Assembly (NCBI RefSeq): GCF_001695575.1
Contig: NZ_LUAX01000001.1
Location: 62,001-126,000 of the forward strand
DNA length: 64,000 bases
Direction of reading: 5' to 3'
Origin: Vibrio europaeus
GTDB taxonomy: Bacteria > Pseudomonadota > Gammaproteobacteria > Enterobacterales > Vibrionaceae
Position numbers and translations under genes: made by a program. The notes under the pieces were generated by a model, which had not been told where the DNA came from, ran no database searches, and saw only the letters and a program-made list of their open reading frames with translations. Below, one piece after another: positions 50,163-59,579 of the stretch; positions within the stretch are counted from its first letter, which is position 1; the number at the start of each line of letters is the position of its first letter.

Positions 50163-50705
50163 TTAGCCGTTTAGGCGAGTGCGTACAGCATCACGAACTT
50201 TGTTGCGATCGATATTATTGATTGCAGGACTGACTTCGGTATCTGGATTGACACCCCATTCAGGATCGACGACTGGTGGTTTTGGGGGAATTGGAGCACA
50301 GTTTGCCCCTCCGTCGGGCGAACCGCACTCACCGCCCCAAGTTGGCATATCTTCACCAAAGTCTGGATTTGGTCGCTCTGGTTCATTGTCTACTGGAGGT
50401 TGAGTTGGCACTTGAACACCAAAATTAGGATCGGTAGGCTCTGGGCGATCTACAGGTGAGTCTAATCCCCAATCAGGCGTATCTCCCATATCAGGTTGCG
50501 GACGGTCGATTTCAGTACCGATACCAAAACCTGGGTCAATAGGCTCTGGACGGTGCGGTATGTCATCTGGTGCAATACCCCATTCAGGATCCACCGGAGC
50601 CGGGCGTTGTGGTGTCGACTCTGTACCCCCTTCAACACCAGAAGAAGAACAACCCGCAAGCACAAATGAGCTTGCAACAACTAGAGCGATTAGTGATTTT
50701 TTCAT
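50163..50705 (-). CDS. Proline-rich repeat lipoprotein of unknown function
   Basis: 180 residues. A lipoprotein signal with lipobox LAGC puts the lipid-bearing cysteine at C19. The mature part holds six imperfect repeats of the form R-P-x-P-x-D-P-x-[W/F]-G-[I/V], starting near residues 34, 52, 68, 87, 111 and 142. Two cysteines (127, 136) could form a disulfide. The C-terminus (INNIDRNKVRDAVRTRLNG) is basic and helical. It is very acidic and probably extended. It resembles no family I know; a structural or periplasm-spanning role is only a guess. Confidence 0.8.
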   Translation of the reverse strand: MKKSLIALVVASSFVLAGCSSSGVEGGTESTPQRPAPVDPEWGIAPDDIPHRPEPIDPGFGIGTEIDRPQPDMGDTPDWGLDSPVDRPEPTDPNFGVQVPTQPPVDNEPERPNPDFGEDMPTWGGECGSPDGGANCAPIPPKPPVVDPEWGVNPDTEVSPAINNIDRNKVRDAVRTRLNG

Positions 50706-50940
50706 ATTCCACTACCTAAAAGTCATAGAAAAGAGCTAGCTGCTAACCTATGTTAGCGACTGATGAGCAGCCAACTCCCTTGACTGATAGGCTAAGACTG
50801 GAGGGTAAAGGGCATGTTACAAATGCGGCCGACCAAAGTCATAGCTCATTCCTAATCAGCGTGTTCCTGTGCTGAGCTAATTTGTTGGTGGCATTATGTT
50901 TAATAAGTAACTAGCTATCTAATGGTTAAGGCTTATATTT

Positions 50941-50961
50941 CTAATAAGTATTGCTTATTAG
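50941..50961. repeat. Hairpin next to LysR gene end
   Basis: CTAATAAG / CTTATTAG with a TATTG loop, 6 bases from the end of the LysR gene. It lacks a T-run, so it may be a weak terminator or an operator. Confidence 0.4.
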
Positions 50962-50966
50962 CATAT

Positions 50967-51914
50967 TCAGATGGCGAGAATAGAGTCTATTTTGTTGGCT
51001 TGGTATTCGAGCGCGGTTTGAATTTCATTGTTAAGCCAATGAATTAAAGGGTTGTTACGGTTTTTTAAATGGTATTGGCTGTAGACACTCATAGTCTTAG
51101 TGGATTCTGCAATTTTGATATCAATCGCTCTCAAGTTTGGGTACTGATCAATTGGAAATAAATTAGAGTGAGGCATAAACATATCGGTGTGTTGTACTAC
51201 ATCGATAATGGCAACGATCATCTCAGAACGGAAACCTACTCGTGTCGTGAAGCCTAAAGACTTCATAATTTGTTCTGCGACACTGTATTGATCGTTCCAG
51301 CCAGGGTTGATAAATGAGGCAATTTCATAACCATCGAAGTCCTTAGGCTCAGCGATAGATTTCTTAATAGGATGACCCTGGCGGACAAACACCCTCCCTT
51401 TCAGATCGATAAGGTGATTCAGAGAAATACCTTTAGGCGCATCAAGATCATAGTTCACGCCGATTAAAGTCTCACCTTTGCCGATTTCATCTAGAGTGGT
51501 GTGAGTCCAACCGACTAGTTCAATGTCAGCTAGCGGAGCCTGCTTTCTTAACTGATGAAATAAGGTGCCAGACAAGCAGCCTAATACCATTGGTGACAGA
51601 GCTATTTTAATCTTTGATTCGAGTTGACTAGGCTCAAATTCTTGGGAAGCGTTGAGCGCATTAGCTAGTCCATCTAAGTGTGGAGCGATGGATTCCGCCA
51701 GCTCAAGAGCAAATGATGTTGCTTCTAACCCCGATGGGACTTTAACAAACAACTCGTCGTCAAAATGATTACGCAACTTTTGTAGCGCCTGGCTAATAGC
51801 TGGCTGCGAGACAAATAGGCGTTGGGAGGCTTTACGCATATTAAGCTCCTGAGACAAAACAAGAAAAGTTCTCAAGAGATTTAAATCTAAGCTATAAAAC
51901 AAATCCTTTGCCAT
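50967..51914 (-). CDS. LysR-family regulator (NhaR/LeuO-like branch)
   Basis: 315 residues. The N-terminus, LDLNLLRTFLVLSQELNMRKAS (in part) and SQPAISQALQKLR, is typical of the branch that includes LeuO, NodD and YbeF. The effector domain is complete. Its neighbours are the lipoprotein cluster on one side (261-bp gap) and cutC on the other. All are on the same strand, so no divergent target marks its regulon. Confidence 0.88.
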   Translation of the reverse strand: MAKDLFYSLDLNLLRTFLVLSQELNMRKASQRLFVSQPAISQALQKLRNHFDDELFVKVPSGLEATSFALELAESIAPHLDGLANALNASQEFEPSQLESKIKIALSPMVLGCLSGTLFHQLRKQAPLADIELVGWTHTTLDEIGKGETLIGVNYDLDAPKGISLNHLIDLKGRVFVRQGHPIKKSIAEPKDFDGYEIASFINPGWNDQYSVAEQIMKSLGFTTRVGFRSEMIVAIIDVVQHTDMFMPHSNLFPIDQYPNLRAIDIKIAESTKTMSVYSQYHLKNRNNPLIHWLNNEIQTALEYQANKIDSILAI

Positions 51915-51991
51915 ACTCTACCCATTATAGCTGTCCCAATGTGTGCTTACACCGAGAGTTGAACACTTTATATCGTATGTTCTTTGTAACA

Positions 51992-52735
51992 TTAACCGAG
52001 AGCTTTGACGACCTTTTCGATGGCAGAGCTATTAGTCACTGGAATCATGAAATCGTCGACGCTGTGATTACCCATTTTGGCTTCTTCGCTGATGTTAGTC
52101 ATATAGCTTGAGCGGATACTCTTACCGGATAGATGAACTTCTCTGACGCCAGTCTGTTGAACGATGTTTTGAACATTGTCGGCTGTTAGCCCAGCACCTG
52201 CCATGATTGATATTCTACCGTCAGCGACTTTGACCACCTGTTGCAGAACCTCTTTTCCTTGTTCAACATTGGCAGCCAAACCTGAAGTGAGGATACGCTC
52301 GCAGCCTAATGAAATTATCTGTTCAAGAGCTTGCTGCCAGTTGCTGCTTTGGTCAATGGCACGGTGGAACGTGATACCTAAGTTGTACAACTTCGCACGT
52401 TGAGTCAGCTGTTCGGCTAACGGCATATCGATATGTCCATCGGCACTCAGCACCCCCAGCACTACACCTGCTAATCTCGCCTCTGCTGCTGCTTCGATAT
52501 CGAGTAACATTGCCTCAATATCATCTTGGTCGTACAAGAAGTCCCCTTGCCTTGGCCTAATCATGGCGTAGACAGGGATAGGGGAGGTTTGCGCCGCTTT
52601 TTTCATAAAACCAAAGCTAGGTGTTAACCCACCAAGTGCTAGAGATGAGCAAAGCTCAATGCGCGTTGCGCCACCGCTAATCGCATTGTGCAGTGATTCA
52701 AGGTTATCGATACAAACTTCAACGTGGTACTTCAT
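51992..52735 (-). CDS. cutC: CutC family protein
   Basis: 247 residues, a TIM-barrel protein once linked to copper tolerance; a direct role in copper handling is doubtful. Family landmarks are [27 protein letters not shown] (in part), [40 protein letters not shown] and [12 protein letters not shown]. It appears to be transcribed alone. Confidence 0.94.
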   Translation of the reverse strand: MKYHVEVCIDNLESLHNAISGGATRIELCSSLALGGLTPSFGFMKKAAQTSPIPVYAMIRPRQGDFLYDQDDIEAMLLDIEAAAEARLAGVVLGVLSADGHIDMPLAEQLTQRAKLYNLGITFHRAIDQSSNWQQALEQIISLGCERILTSGLAANVEQGKEVLQQVVKVADGRISIMAGAGLTADNVQNIVQQTGVREVHLSGKSIRSSYMTNISEEAKMGNHSVDDFMIPVTNSSAIEKVVKALG

Positions 52736-52854
52736 TGGTAAGCTCTCTGAGGGTAAGGTTGCGTTATTTTAGCAGTCGCCGCGGAAGATATTAGGGTAAA
52801 GGTCGAGGATTTGATTTCCTCAAAAGGCCAGAAGACTCTAGCGGAGAAAATAAA

Positions 52855-52878
52855 AAACCTCAGCATGAGCTGAGGTTT
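52855..52878 (-). terminator. yebG terminator
   Basis: AAACCTCAGC / GCTGAGGTTT with an ATGA loop. Read on the minus strand, TTTTTTATTTT follows. Confidence 0.85.
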
Positions 52879-52900
52879 AAGATCTTGAGCAGGAGCTAGA

Positions 52901-53203
52901 TTAAGCTGCGTCGTCTTGTGCTTGTTCAGCGTCTTCGACTGCTTCAACCTTTTTAGGCTTCTTAGGTGCAGGTTTGCGTTTTGCACCCAGTGCGTAGAGC
53001 ACTTCTTCTTTGTTTTGCGCTAGGAACATTGCCAAGTCTTCTTTCTTGCCTTCGTCTTCTAGCAGTTCACTTTTACCTAGTAGCTCAAAAAGCTCATCAG
53101 CCATATCAAGCATTTTGTCATATGCGTCAGCTTCCGCTTTAGAGGTAAAAGTCATTTTCTCTTCTCCGTTGCGTTCTACCACGTACTTGACGATTACAGC
53201 CAT
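52901..53203 (-). CDS. yebG: SOS-regulated protein YebG
   Basis: 100 residues. The N-terminal half matches E. coli YebG (MAVIVKYVVERNGEEKMTFTSKAEADAYDKML, shown in part by MTFTSKAEADAYDKMLD). It is followed by an acidic helix and a lysine/proline-rich then acidic tail (about 75-100). The biochemical role is unknown; it is a classic LexA-regulated gene. A perfect LexA box lies 37-52 bases upstream of the start. Confidence 0.92.
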   Translation of the reverse strand: MAVIVKYVVERNGEEKMTFTSKAEADAYDKMLDMADELFELLGKSELLEDEGKKEDLAMFLAQNKEEVLYALGAKRKPAPKKPKKVEAVEDAEQAQDDAA

Positions 53204-53239
53204 GGTTGGTCCTCTAACTCAAATTATCAAAAATATTTA

Positions 53240-53255
53240 CTGTCTGTTTATACAG
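53240..53255 (-). promoter_or_regulatory. LexA box of yebG
   Basis: CTGT-N8-ACAG (CTGTCTGTTTATACAG on the plus strand), the exact gammaproteobacterial SOS operator spacing, 37 bp upstream of yebG. Confidence 0.85.
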
Positions 53256-53332
53256 CTTATTGGCGCTAAAGTCTAGGTAGCACAGGCGATCATGAGGTTG
53301 AGATCGGCAAAAATTTGATAACGCACTGTTTG

Positions 53333-53953
53333 TTATTGAGAAGATAACGGTAAGCAGTACTGGAAAAGGTGCTCCGCTGCTATCTTGGCAACACTTTCTA
53401 GCATCTCTGGCGGAGGATTATCTATCGAGTGAATCTGCAGTCCATCGAGCATGGTCACAGCATAATGTGTCATGACTTGAATGTCGGCATTTTGCACGAG
53501 TTGACCATCATTGGCAGCTCTTTCAAAACGATTTTGAATGAGCTGAATGAATTCTGCACGCATCTTCAAAGCGGATATTTTAACCACACTAGATTCATCA
53601 CTACAGGCCAGAGAGCTTTGGATCATCAAGCAACCTTTATTCTTTTCGTTACTGCATTTTGCTTCGGCAGTTCGGGAAAAAATAGTCTCAATCACATCGC
53701 GAATTTGAGGCTGCTCCAATGCACTAAAGAATGGTGCGCCCTCACGATTCTTATACATCTCTACCGCTTGAAAATAGAGTTGCTCTTTATTGCCAAACGT
53801 TGCGTACATACTTGGCTTGTTGATGCCCATCGCTTGGGTGAGATCTTTGAGTGACGCACCGTCGTAACCTTGTGTCCAAAAGACATCCAAGGCTTTCTCT
53901 AGGGCGATTTCTTTATCAAAGCTTTTTGGGCGACCACAGGTTAAACGGACCAT
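53333..53953 (-). CDS. TetR-family repressor of the RND pump
   Basis: 206 residues from the ATG at 53953 (MVRLTCGRPKSFDKE), with GAAGAAAG upstream. The frame is open to 54064, but the extra residues are unlike the family. The helix-turn-helix is ASLKDLTQAMGINKPSMYATFGNKEQLY (in part). It is divergent from the RND adaptor gene, with a palindromic operator between, so it most likely represses the pump and is released by a pump substrate. C-terminal domain similarity to AcrR/NemR types cannot be resolved by eye. Confidence 0.9.
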   Translation of the reverse strand: MVRLTCGRPKSFDKEIALEKALDVFWTQGYDGASLKDLTQAMGINKPSMYATFGNKEQLYFQAVEMYKNREGAPFFSALEQPQIRDVIETIFSRTAEAKCSNEKNKGCLMIQSSLACSDESSVVKISALKMRAEFIQLIQNRFERAANDGQLVQNADIQVMTHYAVTMLDGLQIHSIDNPPPEMLESVAKIAAEHLFQYCLPLSSQ

Positions 53954-54079
53954 AACTTTCTTCAACAACTTCTCAAATATGACACTCAAATGGTAAATCG
54001 CAGGCCGTGCGTTGTCCATATTGTAAATGTATTCATTTGGTAAATTTAACTTGATCAATGTCAAAAGTTAGGATTATTA

Positions 54080-54091
54080 TACCGATCGGTA
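54080..54091. promoter_or_regulatory. TetR-type operator upstream of RND genes
   Basis: TACCGATCGGTA, a perfect 12-bp palindrome centred 31 bp before the adaptor start and about 130 bp from the regulator start. Confidence 0.7.
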
Positions 54092-54115
54092 CAAAAATAA
54101 TGTAAGGATAGCGAG

Positions 54116-55348
54116 ATGGTAGGTAAACACCTTAAAACACCCCTTCTACTTATCTCCATTGCAGCACCTTTGGTGTTGTCGGGATGTCAGGATTCACATG
54201 CAGAAGTGACTCAGTCTGCACCACCACCGCCAGGTGTAGAGGTAGCAGAAGTGCTGGTCGAAACCATCACTGAGCTTGATGAATATACGGGTCGTTTAGA
54301 ATCACCTCAGACTGTATCGGTGATACCGCGAGTGTCGGGCTATGTTGAACAAGTGCATTTCGAAGAAGGTACCATGGTTGAAGAAGGCGATGTTCTTTTC
54401 TCCATTGATGACCGAGCATTTGTGGCGGAAGTAGAGCGACTGGAAGCGGAACTGAGCAGCGCTAATGCCAGTTATAACCAATCGATCAAAGATCACCAAC
54501 GCGCGCTTAAGCTCAATAAGAACAATGCTATTTCGCAAGAAACGGTGGATGCACGTTTTACCGCTAAGCAGCGTGGTGCAGCGAGTGTTGCTGCGATTAA
54601 AGCTTCGCTGTCTCAAGCGAAATTAGATTTAGCCTTTACCAAAGTTACTGCGCCGATCACAGGCAAAGTGTCTAGGGCAGATATCACTAAGGGCAACTAT
54701 GTATCAGCAGGTGATACTCAGTTAACTACGCTAGTGTCGACTGCTCATATGTACGCTTACTTTGATGTTGATGAAGTGACCTTCCTTAAGTACCAGAAGT
54801 TGAACAAGCTTAAAGCGGGTGAAGGTTACGCGAAGCAGCTAGTGCAGCTTGGTTTAGCGAATGACGCGGCTTACCCACGAGTAGGGCACATCGACTTTGT
54901 AGATAACGCAATTAATCAAGCAACAGGAACAATTCGAGTTCGTGCTGTCTTCGACAATGAAGATCAGTCTTTATGGCCTGGTATGTTCGCGAAACTGCGT
55001 ATTACGGGTTCAAGCAGCTACGAAGGTGTGTTGATAGACAATCGTGCAGTGGGCACAGACCTCAACAATAAATACGTTTTAGTTCTTGATGAGAACAATA
55101 TCGTGCAATATCGCGCGGTTTCGCTAGGTGAAAAACTCAATGGTTTACGCATTGTGGCAGATGGTTTATTCGCTGGTGACAAAGTGGTGGTAAATGGCTT
55201 GCAGCGTGTGCGTGCCAACATGCCAGTAACACCGAGTGAAGTCACTATGGCAAATGAATTGACCTTATCAATGTTGCGTGACCAACAAGATCTGATCGAC
55301 CAACAGCGCCAATCTCTTACTACAGCGGCATTAAACGAGAAGGGATAA
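54116..55348 (+). CDS. RND efflux periplasmic adaptor (lipoprotein)
   Basis: 410 residues. The lipobox LSGC is near residue 23, so the mature protein is anchored in the inner membrane. The order is as in AcrA: a beta-barrel/lipoyl half (VIPRVSGYVEQVHFEEG), a hairpin of coiled coil (about 100-160), then the second lipoyl half (VTAPITGKVSRADITKGNYV) and the membrane-proximal domain. It joins the pump to a TolC channel encoded elsewhere. The stop is 4 bases before the pump gene. Confidence 0.95.
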   Translation: MVGKHLKTPLLLISIAAPLVLSGCQDSHAEVTQSAPPPPGVEVAEVLVETITELDEYTGRLESPQTVSVIPRVSGYVEQVHFEEGTMVEEGDVLFSIDDRAFVAEVERLEAELSSANASYNQSIKDHQRALKLNKNNAISQETVDARFTAKQRGAASVAAIKASLSQAKLDLAFTKVTAPITGKVSRADITKGNYVSAGDTQLTTLVSTAHMYAYFDVDEVTFLKYQKLNKLKAGEGYAKQLVQLGLANDAAYPRVGHIDFVDNAINQATGTIRVRAVFDNEDQSLWPGMFAKLRITGSSSYEGVLIDNRAVGTDLNNKYVLVLDENNIVQYRAVSLGEKLNGLRIVADGLFAGDKVVVNGLQRVRANMPVTPSEVTMANELTLSMLRDQQDLIDQQRQSLTTAALNEKG

Positions 55349-55352
55349 CGGG

Positions 55353-58300
55353 ATGTTTTCTCAGTATTTTATTCGTAGGCCGATATTTGCATCGGTCTTA
55401 TCGATACTCATTTTTATCGCAGGTGCACTGTCTGTGTGGCAGCTGCCTATCACCGAGTATCCAGAAGTTGTGCCTCCTACGGTCGTTGTTACGGCAACCT
55501 ACCCAGGTGCAAACCCTAAAGTCATAGCCGATACGGTCGCATCTCCTCTCGAAGAGGAAATTAATGGTGTCGAAGATATGTTGTACATGTCTTCCCAGGC
55601 CACCTCTGATGGAATGATGACCTTAACGGTAACCTTTGAAATTGGGACTGACGCTGACAAAGCTCAAACCTTAGTGCAAAGTCGTGTTGATCGTGCATTG
55701 CCAAGGTTGCCAGAAGAGGTTCAGCGTTTAGGTGTGGTTACCGAGAAGTCTTCACCTGACTTGACCATGGTGGTTCACCTTTACTCTCCAGATGAACGCT
55801 ACGATTTGCTCTACTTGGCAAACTATGCGGCGCTTAACGTACGTGATGAAATTACCCGTATTGAAGGTGTTGGCGCGGTGCGTGTCTTTGGTGGCGGCGA
55901 GTACAGCATGCGTATCTGGCTTGACCCTAATAAGGTCGCTGCACTGGGTTTAAACCCTACTGAAATCATTGCAGCAGTACGTGAGCAAAACCAACAAGCA
56001 GCGGCAGGTAGCCTAGGCGCGCAGCCAAGCGGCAATTCTGACTTCCAATTGCTGATCAATGTGAAAGGTCGTCTCACTGATGTTGAAGAGTTTGAAAACA
56101 TCATCATCAAAGTCGGTGAAAATGGTCAGGTTAACCGCCTTAAAGATGTTGCTCGAATTGAGCTTGGTGCAGAAACCTACTCACTACGCTCACTATTGGA
56201 TAACCAAGATGCGGTAGCGATCGGTGTTTTCCAAGCTTCTGGTTCGAATGCAATCCAGATCTCTGAAGATGTTCGTAGCAAGATGGCTGAGCTTGAGCAG
56301 AGCTTCCCACAAGGCGTTGCATACGACATCGTTTATGACCCGACAGTTTTTGTTCGTGGCTCAATTGAAGCGGTTGTTCAAACGTTACTAGAGGCGGTAT
56401 TACTGGTTGTTTTGGTAGTGGTGCTATTCCTACAAACGTGGCGCGCTTCAATCATCCCGCTGGTGGCTGTTCCGGTGTCTTTGGTCGGTACCTTTGCTTT
56501 CATGCACCTGATGGGCTTTTCACTCAATGCGCTATCGTTGTTTGGTTTGGTACTGGCGATAGGTATCGTGGTCGATGATGCCATCGTGGTGGTGGAGAAT
56601 GTTGAACGGAACATAGCAGAAGGCTTGGCACCGATTCCCGCAACGGAAAAAGCGATGCGGGAAGTGACAGGGCCTATCGTCGCGACGACCTTAGTTCTTG
56701 CTGCGGTATTTATTCCCACCGCCTTTATGTCTGGCTTAACCGGGCAGTTTTATAAGCAGTTTGCGCTGACGATTACCATCTCGACATTTATATCTGCGAT
56801 TAACTCATTGACCTTGAGTCCGGCTTTATCGGCACTGTTGCTAAAAGGTCATGACCAGCCAAAAGACGGGCTAACTCGTGTGATGGATTCACTGTTTGGA
56901 CGTCTGATTTTTGCGCCGTTTAATAAGCTGTTTAATAAAGGTGCGAATGCCTACGGTTACGTGGTGAAGAAAACCATCCGCCTCGGTGCCTTGATTGGTG
57001 TTATCTATGTTGGATTACTTGGCTTAACGGCTTATCAGTTTGATCAAACGCCAACAGGTTATGTACCAGGGCAAGATAAGCAGTATTTAGTCGCTTTTGC
57101 TCAGTTACCTGATGCGGCTTCGCTTGAGCGTACCGATGCTGTGATTCGTGAAATGTCTGAGATTGCACTTGCTCAACCAGGTGTTGAACACTCGGTAGCT
57201 TTCCCGGGATTAAGCATCAATGGCTTTACCAATAGCCCGAACAGCGGCATTGTTTTCACGCCACTATCTGATTTTGAAGACCGACAAGATCCTAGCTTGA
57301 GTGCAGGTGCAATCGCGATGCAACTTAACCAGAAGTTTGCTGCGATTCCCGATGCCTTTATTGCCATCTTCCCACCGCCACCGGTTCAAGGTCTGGGTAC
57401 GATTGGTGGCTTTAGGTTACAAATCCAAGATAGGGGTAATCACGGCTACGAGGCTTTGTATCAGGTCACTCAACAAGTCATCATGAAGGCTTGGGCTGAT
57501 CCTGCTTTGACTGGCGTGTTCTCAAGCTATCAGGTTAATGTGCCACAACTAGAGCTAGACGTAGATCGCACCAAAGCGCTGAAACAGAATGTCTCTTTAG
57601 ATGAGGTCTTTGCGACGCTGCAATCTTACATGGGCTCAACTTATGTCAACGACATCAACCGCTTTGGTCGCACCTATCAGGTGAATGTTCAGGCTGATGA
57701 AGCGTTTCGTCAAAACCCTGAGCAGATTCGTCAACTTAAGGTAAGAAATGCCGATGGCGAAATGATCCCACTTGGCTCATTTGTCAATGTTGATAACGTC
57801 GCTGGCCCTGATCGCGTCATGCACTACAACGCCTATAAGACCGCAGAAATTAACGGTAGCCCAATGCCGGGCGTAAGCTCTGGTGAAGCGCAGGCAGCGA
57901 TTGAAAAGATTCTCGCTGAGACTTTGCCAATCGGCATGACTTACGAATGGACGGAGCTCACTTATCAGCAAAAACTTGCAGGTAATACAGCAACCTTAAT
58001 CTATCCATTGGTGATTCTATTGGTGTTCTTAGTACTGGCTGCACAGTACGAGAGTGTGCGTTTGCCTATGGCGATTATCCTGATTATTCCAATGACGCTG
58101 TTGTCAGCGATCAGCGGTGTAATCTTGTGGGGAAGTGACAACAACATCTTTACCCAAATAGGTTTGATTGTATTGGTTGGTTTGGCGACCAAGAACGCAA
58201 TTTTAATTGTTGAGTTTGCCAAGGAATTACAAGACAGAGGTCGTACAGTCATGGAAGCAATCTTAGAGGCATCTCGCCTACGTTTGCGCCCGATTCTGAT

Positions 58301-58535
58301 GACATCTATCGCCTTTATTATGGGCGTGGTTCCTATGGTGTTCTCAACTGGTGCAGGTGCGGAAATGAGGCAAGCAATGGGTATTGCCGTCTTTTCCGGC
58401 ATGATTGGTGTCACTGTGTTTGGATTGCTGCTAACACCGCTGTTCTACTACGTACTGGCAAAACGTGGCCAACAGAAGAAACAAGCAGCTGAGCACAATA
58501 TTGCACTTGAACCTGCAAATGAATCCACTGTCTGA
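55353..58535 (+). CDS. RND multidrug efflux transporter, HAE1 family
   Basis: 1060 residues, the usual length for AcrB-type proton-driven trimeric pumps. It has twelve membrane segments and two large periplasmic loops. Family motifs are MFSQYFIRRPIFASVLSI at the N-terminus, GIVVDDAIVVVENVERN in the fourth segment (with the proton-relay aspartates), and VLVGLATKNAILIVEFAKEL in the second half. No outer-membrane channel gene follows; a terminator does. The substrate range cannot be told from sequence. Confidence 0.96.
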   Translation: MFSQYFIRRPIFASVLSILIFIAGALSVWQLPITEYPEVVPPTVVVTATYPGANPKVIADTVASPLEEEINGVEDMLYMSSQATSDGMMTLTVTFEIGTDADKAQTLVQSRVDRALPRLPEEVQRLGVVTEKSSPDLTMVVHLYSPDERYDLLYLANYAALNVRDEITRIEGVGAVRVFGGGEYSMRIWLDPNKVAALGLNPTEIIAAVREQNQQAAAGSLGAQPSGNSDFQLLINVKGRLTDVEEFENIIIKVGENGQVNRLKDVARIELGAETYSLRSLLDNQDAVAIGVFQASGSNAIQISEDVRSKMAELEQSFPQGVAYDIVYDPTVFVRGSIEAVVQTLLEAVLLVVLVVVLFLQTWRASIIPLVAVPVSLVGTFAFMHLMGFSLNALSLFGLVLAIGIVVDDAIVVVENVERNIAEGLAPIPATEKAMREVTGPIVATTLVLAAVFIPTAFMSGLTGQFYKQFALTITISTFISAINSLTLSPALSALLLKGHDQPKDGLTRVMDSLFGRLIFAPFNKLFNKGANAYGYVVKKTIRLGALIGVIYVGLLGLTAYQFDQTPTGYVPGQDKQYLVAFAQLPDAASLERTDAVIREMSEIALAQPGVEHSVAFPGLSINGFTNSPNSGIVFTPLSDFEDRQDPSLSAGAIAMQLNQKFAAIPDAFIAIFPPPPVQGLGTIGGFRLQIQDRGNHGYEALYQVTQQVIMKAWADPALTGVFSSYQVNVPQLELDVDRTKALKQNVSLDEVFATLQSYMGSTYVNDINRFGRTYQVNVQADEAFRQNPEQIRQLKVRNADGEMIPLGSFVNVDNVAGPDRVMHYNAYKTAEINGSPMPGVSSGEAQAAIEKILAETLPIGMTYEWTELTYQQKLAGNTATLIYPLVILLVFLVLAAQYESVRLPMAIILIIPMTLLSAISGVILWGSDNNIFTQIGLIVLVGLATKNAILIVEFAKELQDRGRTVMEAILEASRLRLRPILMTSIAFIMGVVPMVFSTGAGAEMRQAMGIAVFSGMIGVTVFGLLLTPLFYYVLAKRGQQKKQAAEHNIALEPANESTV

Positions 58536-58556
58536 TCCCGCTAATTAGGATTCGTA

Positions 58557-58589
58557 GGGCAACTCTAGTTATTGGAGTTGCCCTTTTTT
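58557..58589. terminator. Terminator of the RND operon
   Basis: GGGCAACTC / GAGTTGCCC with a nine-base loop, then TTTTTT. It also serves as the convergent end of the LysR gene. Confidence 0.88.
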
Positions 58590-59475
58590 AATCCCATTGA
58601 TGGCAATATTCGATAAAGGATTTGAGCAATGGACTCTGATATTTTTCTTTATGCACCAGCAACCAGTAGCGTCTTTTCATATCCAAAGAGAGTTTAAGTT
58701 CTACCACTCTACCATCGGTTAACGCCGGCTGAGCCGCGAGTTTAGATAAGCAACCCAATCCAAGCCCAGCAGAGACACTGTTAATCAAAGCTTCTGTGGT
58801 GTTGAGCTGAAATGATTCATGCCACTGCTCAATACGCGGAGCTATAGCGCGAAGGAAAAACTCTCTCGAGCCTGAACCCGGCTCGCGCAATATCCACTCA
58901 CTCTCTTCTAAATCACCAACACTAAACCTTTGTTTATTTGCCAGTGGTGAATCAGGGGAGCAGATCACGCACATCTCGTCTTGGCTGAATTGAGTGGAAA
59001 TCAGCTCGGGGTGCAGTGTTTTTCCTTCAATAAGTGCAAGATCGAGCTCATAGTCGACCAACTTCTGACAGATCAAGGCAGAGTTGGAGATAAACAAACT
59101 TTGATAGTGATGATTGGTATGGCGGCGAAAATCACTAATTAGATAGGGTGCGACTTGATTACCTATGGTGTCACTGGCCCCAATTCTTAGTTCACCCGTT
59201 AATGTCTGGTCATTATCAAATAACTGTTCAATATCTTGCGCCCGCTCAATGAGTTCGTCCGCTAAAGGCAGTAGTTTCTGCCCTTCTTGATTGAGGATAA
59301 GTCGATTATTGACTCTATCGAACAATGAATGACCGATTTGTTTTTCTAGCTCTGACAACGCCATGCTGACTGCCGCCTTGGACAGAAACAAGGCTTCTGA
59401 TGCTGCCGTTAACGTGTCATGTTGCGTGATTGAGATAAACACTCTGAGCTGTTTTAGAGAAATATTCGCGGCCAT
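58588..59475 (-). CDS. LysR-family regulator next to TDT transporter
   Basis: 295 residues. The helix-turn-helix is LTAASEALFLSKAAVSMALSELE (in part), and the effector domain is complete. It is divergent from the TDT transporter with a 104-bp gap, so it most likely controls it. The CysB-like length and effector region (VICSPDSPLANKQRF, LREPGSGSREFFLR) resemble the CbbR/CysL/YeiE branch. CysL relatives respond to sulfur compounds, which would fit a sulfite exporter, but that is speculative. Confidence 0.88.
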   Translation of the reverse strand: MAANISLKQLRVFISITQHDTLTAASEALFLSKAAVSMALSELEKQIGHSLFDRVNNRLILNQEGQKLLPLADELIERAQDIEQLFDNDQTLTGELRIGASDTIGNQVAPYLISDFRRHTNHHYQSLFISNSALICQKLVDYELDLALIEGKTLHPELISTQFSQDEMCVICSPDSPLANKQRFSVGDLEESEWILREPGSGSREFFLRAIAPRIEQWHESFQLNTTEALINSVSAGLGLGCLSKLAAQPALTDGRVVELKLSLDMKRRYWLLVHKEKYQSPLLKSFIEYCHQWD

Positions 59476-59579
59476 AGCTTCGTTTAGATTGTCTGAACAT
59501 GTGTTCTAAATAATTAGATATTATCGAACACTTGGCAAGCGTAAACTAGCTTCATGGTAAGTAAACTAGGTAAATAAAG

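Noticed and set aside
50171..50680. Other reading frames through the repeat lipoprotein gene
   Set aside because: Repeats keep several frames open, but only the 50163-50705 frame has a lipoprotein signal and a regular protein repeat.
53010..53276. Serine-rich plus-strand frame of 88 residues
   Set aside because: It is the antisense shadow of yebG. The serine runs come from reading lysine/glutamate codons backwards, and yebG has a LexA box and a terminator.
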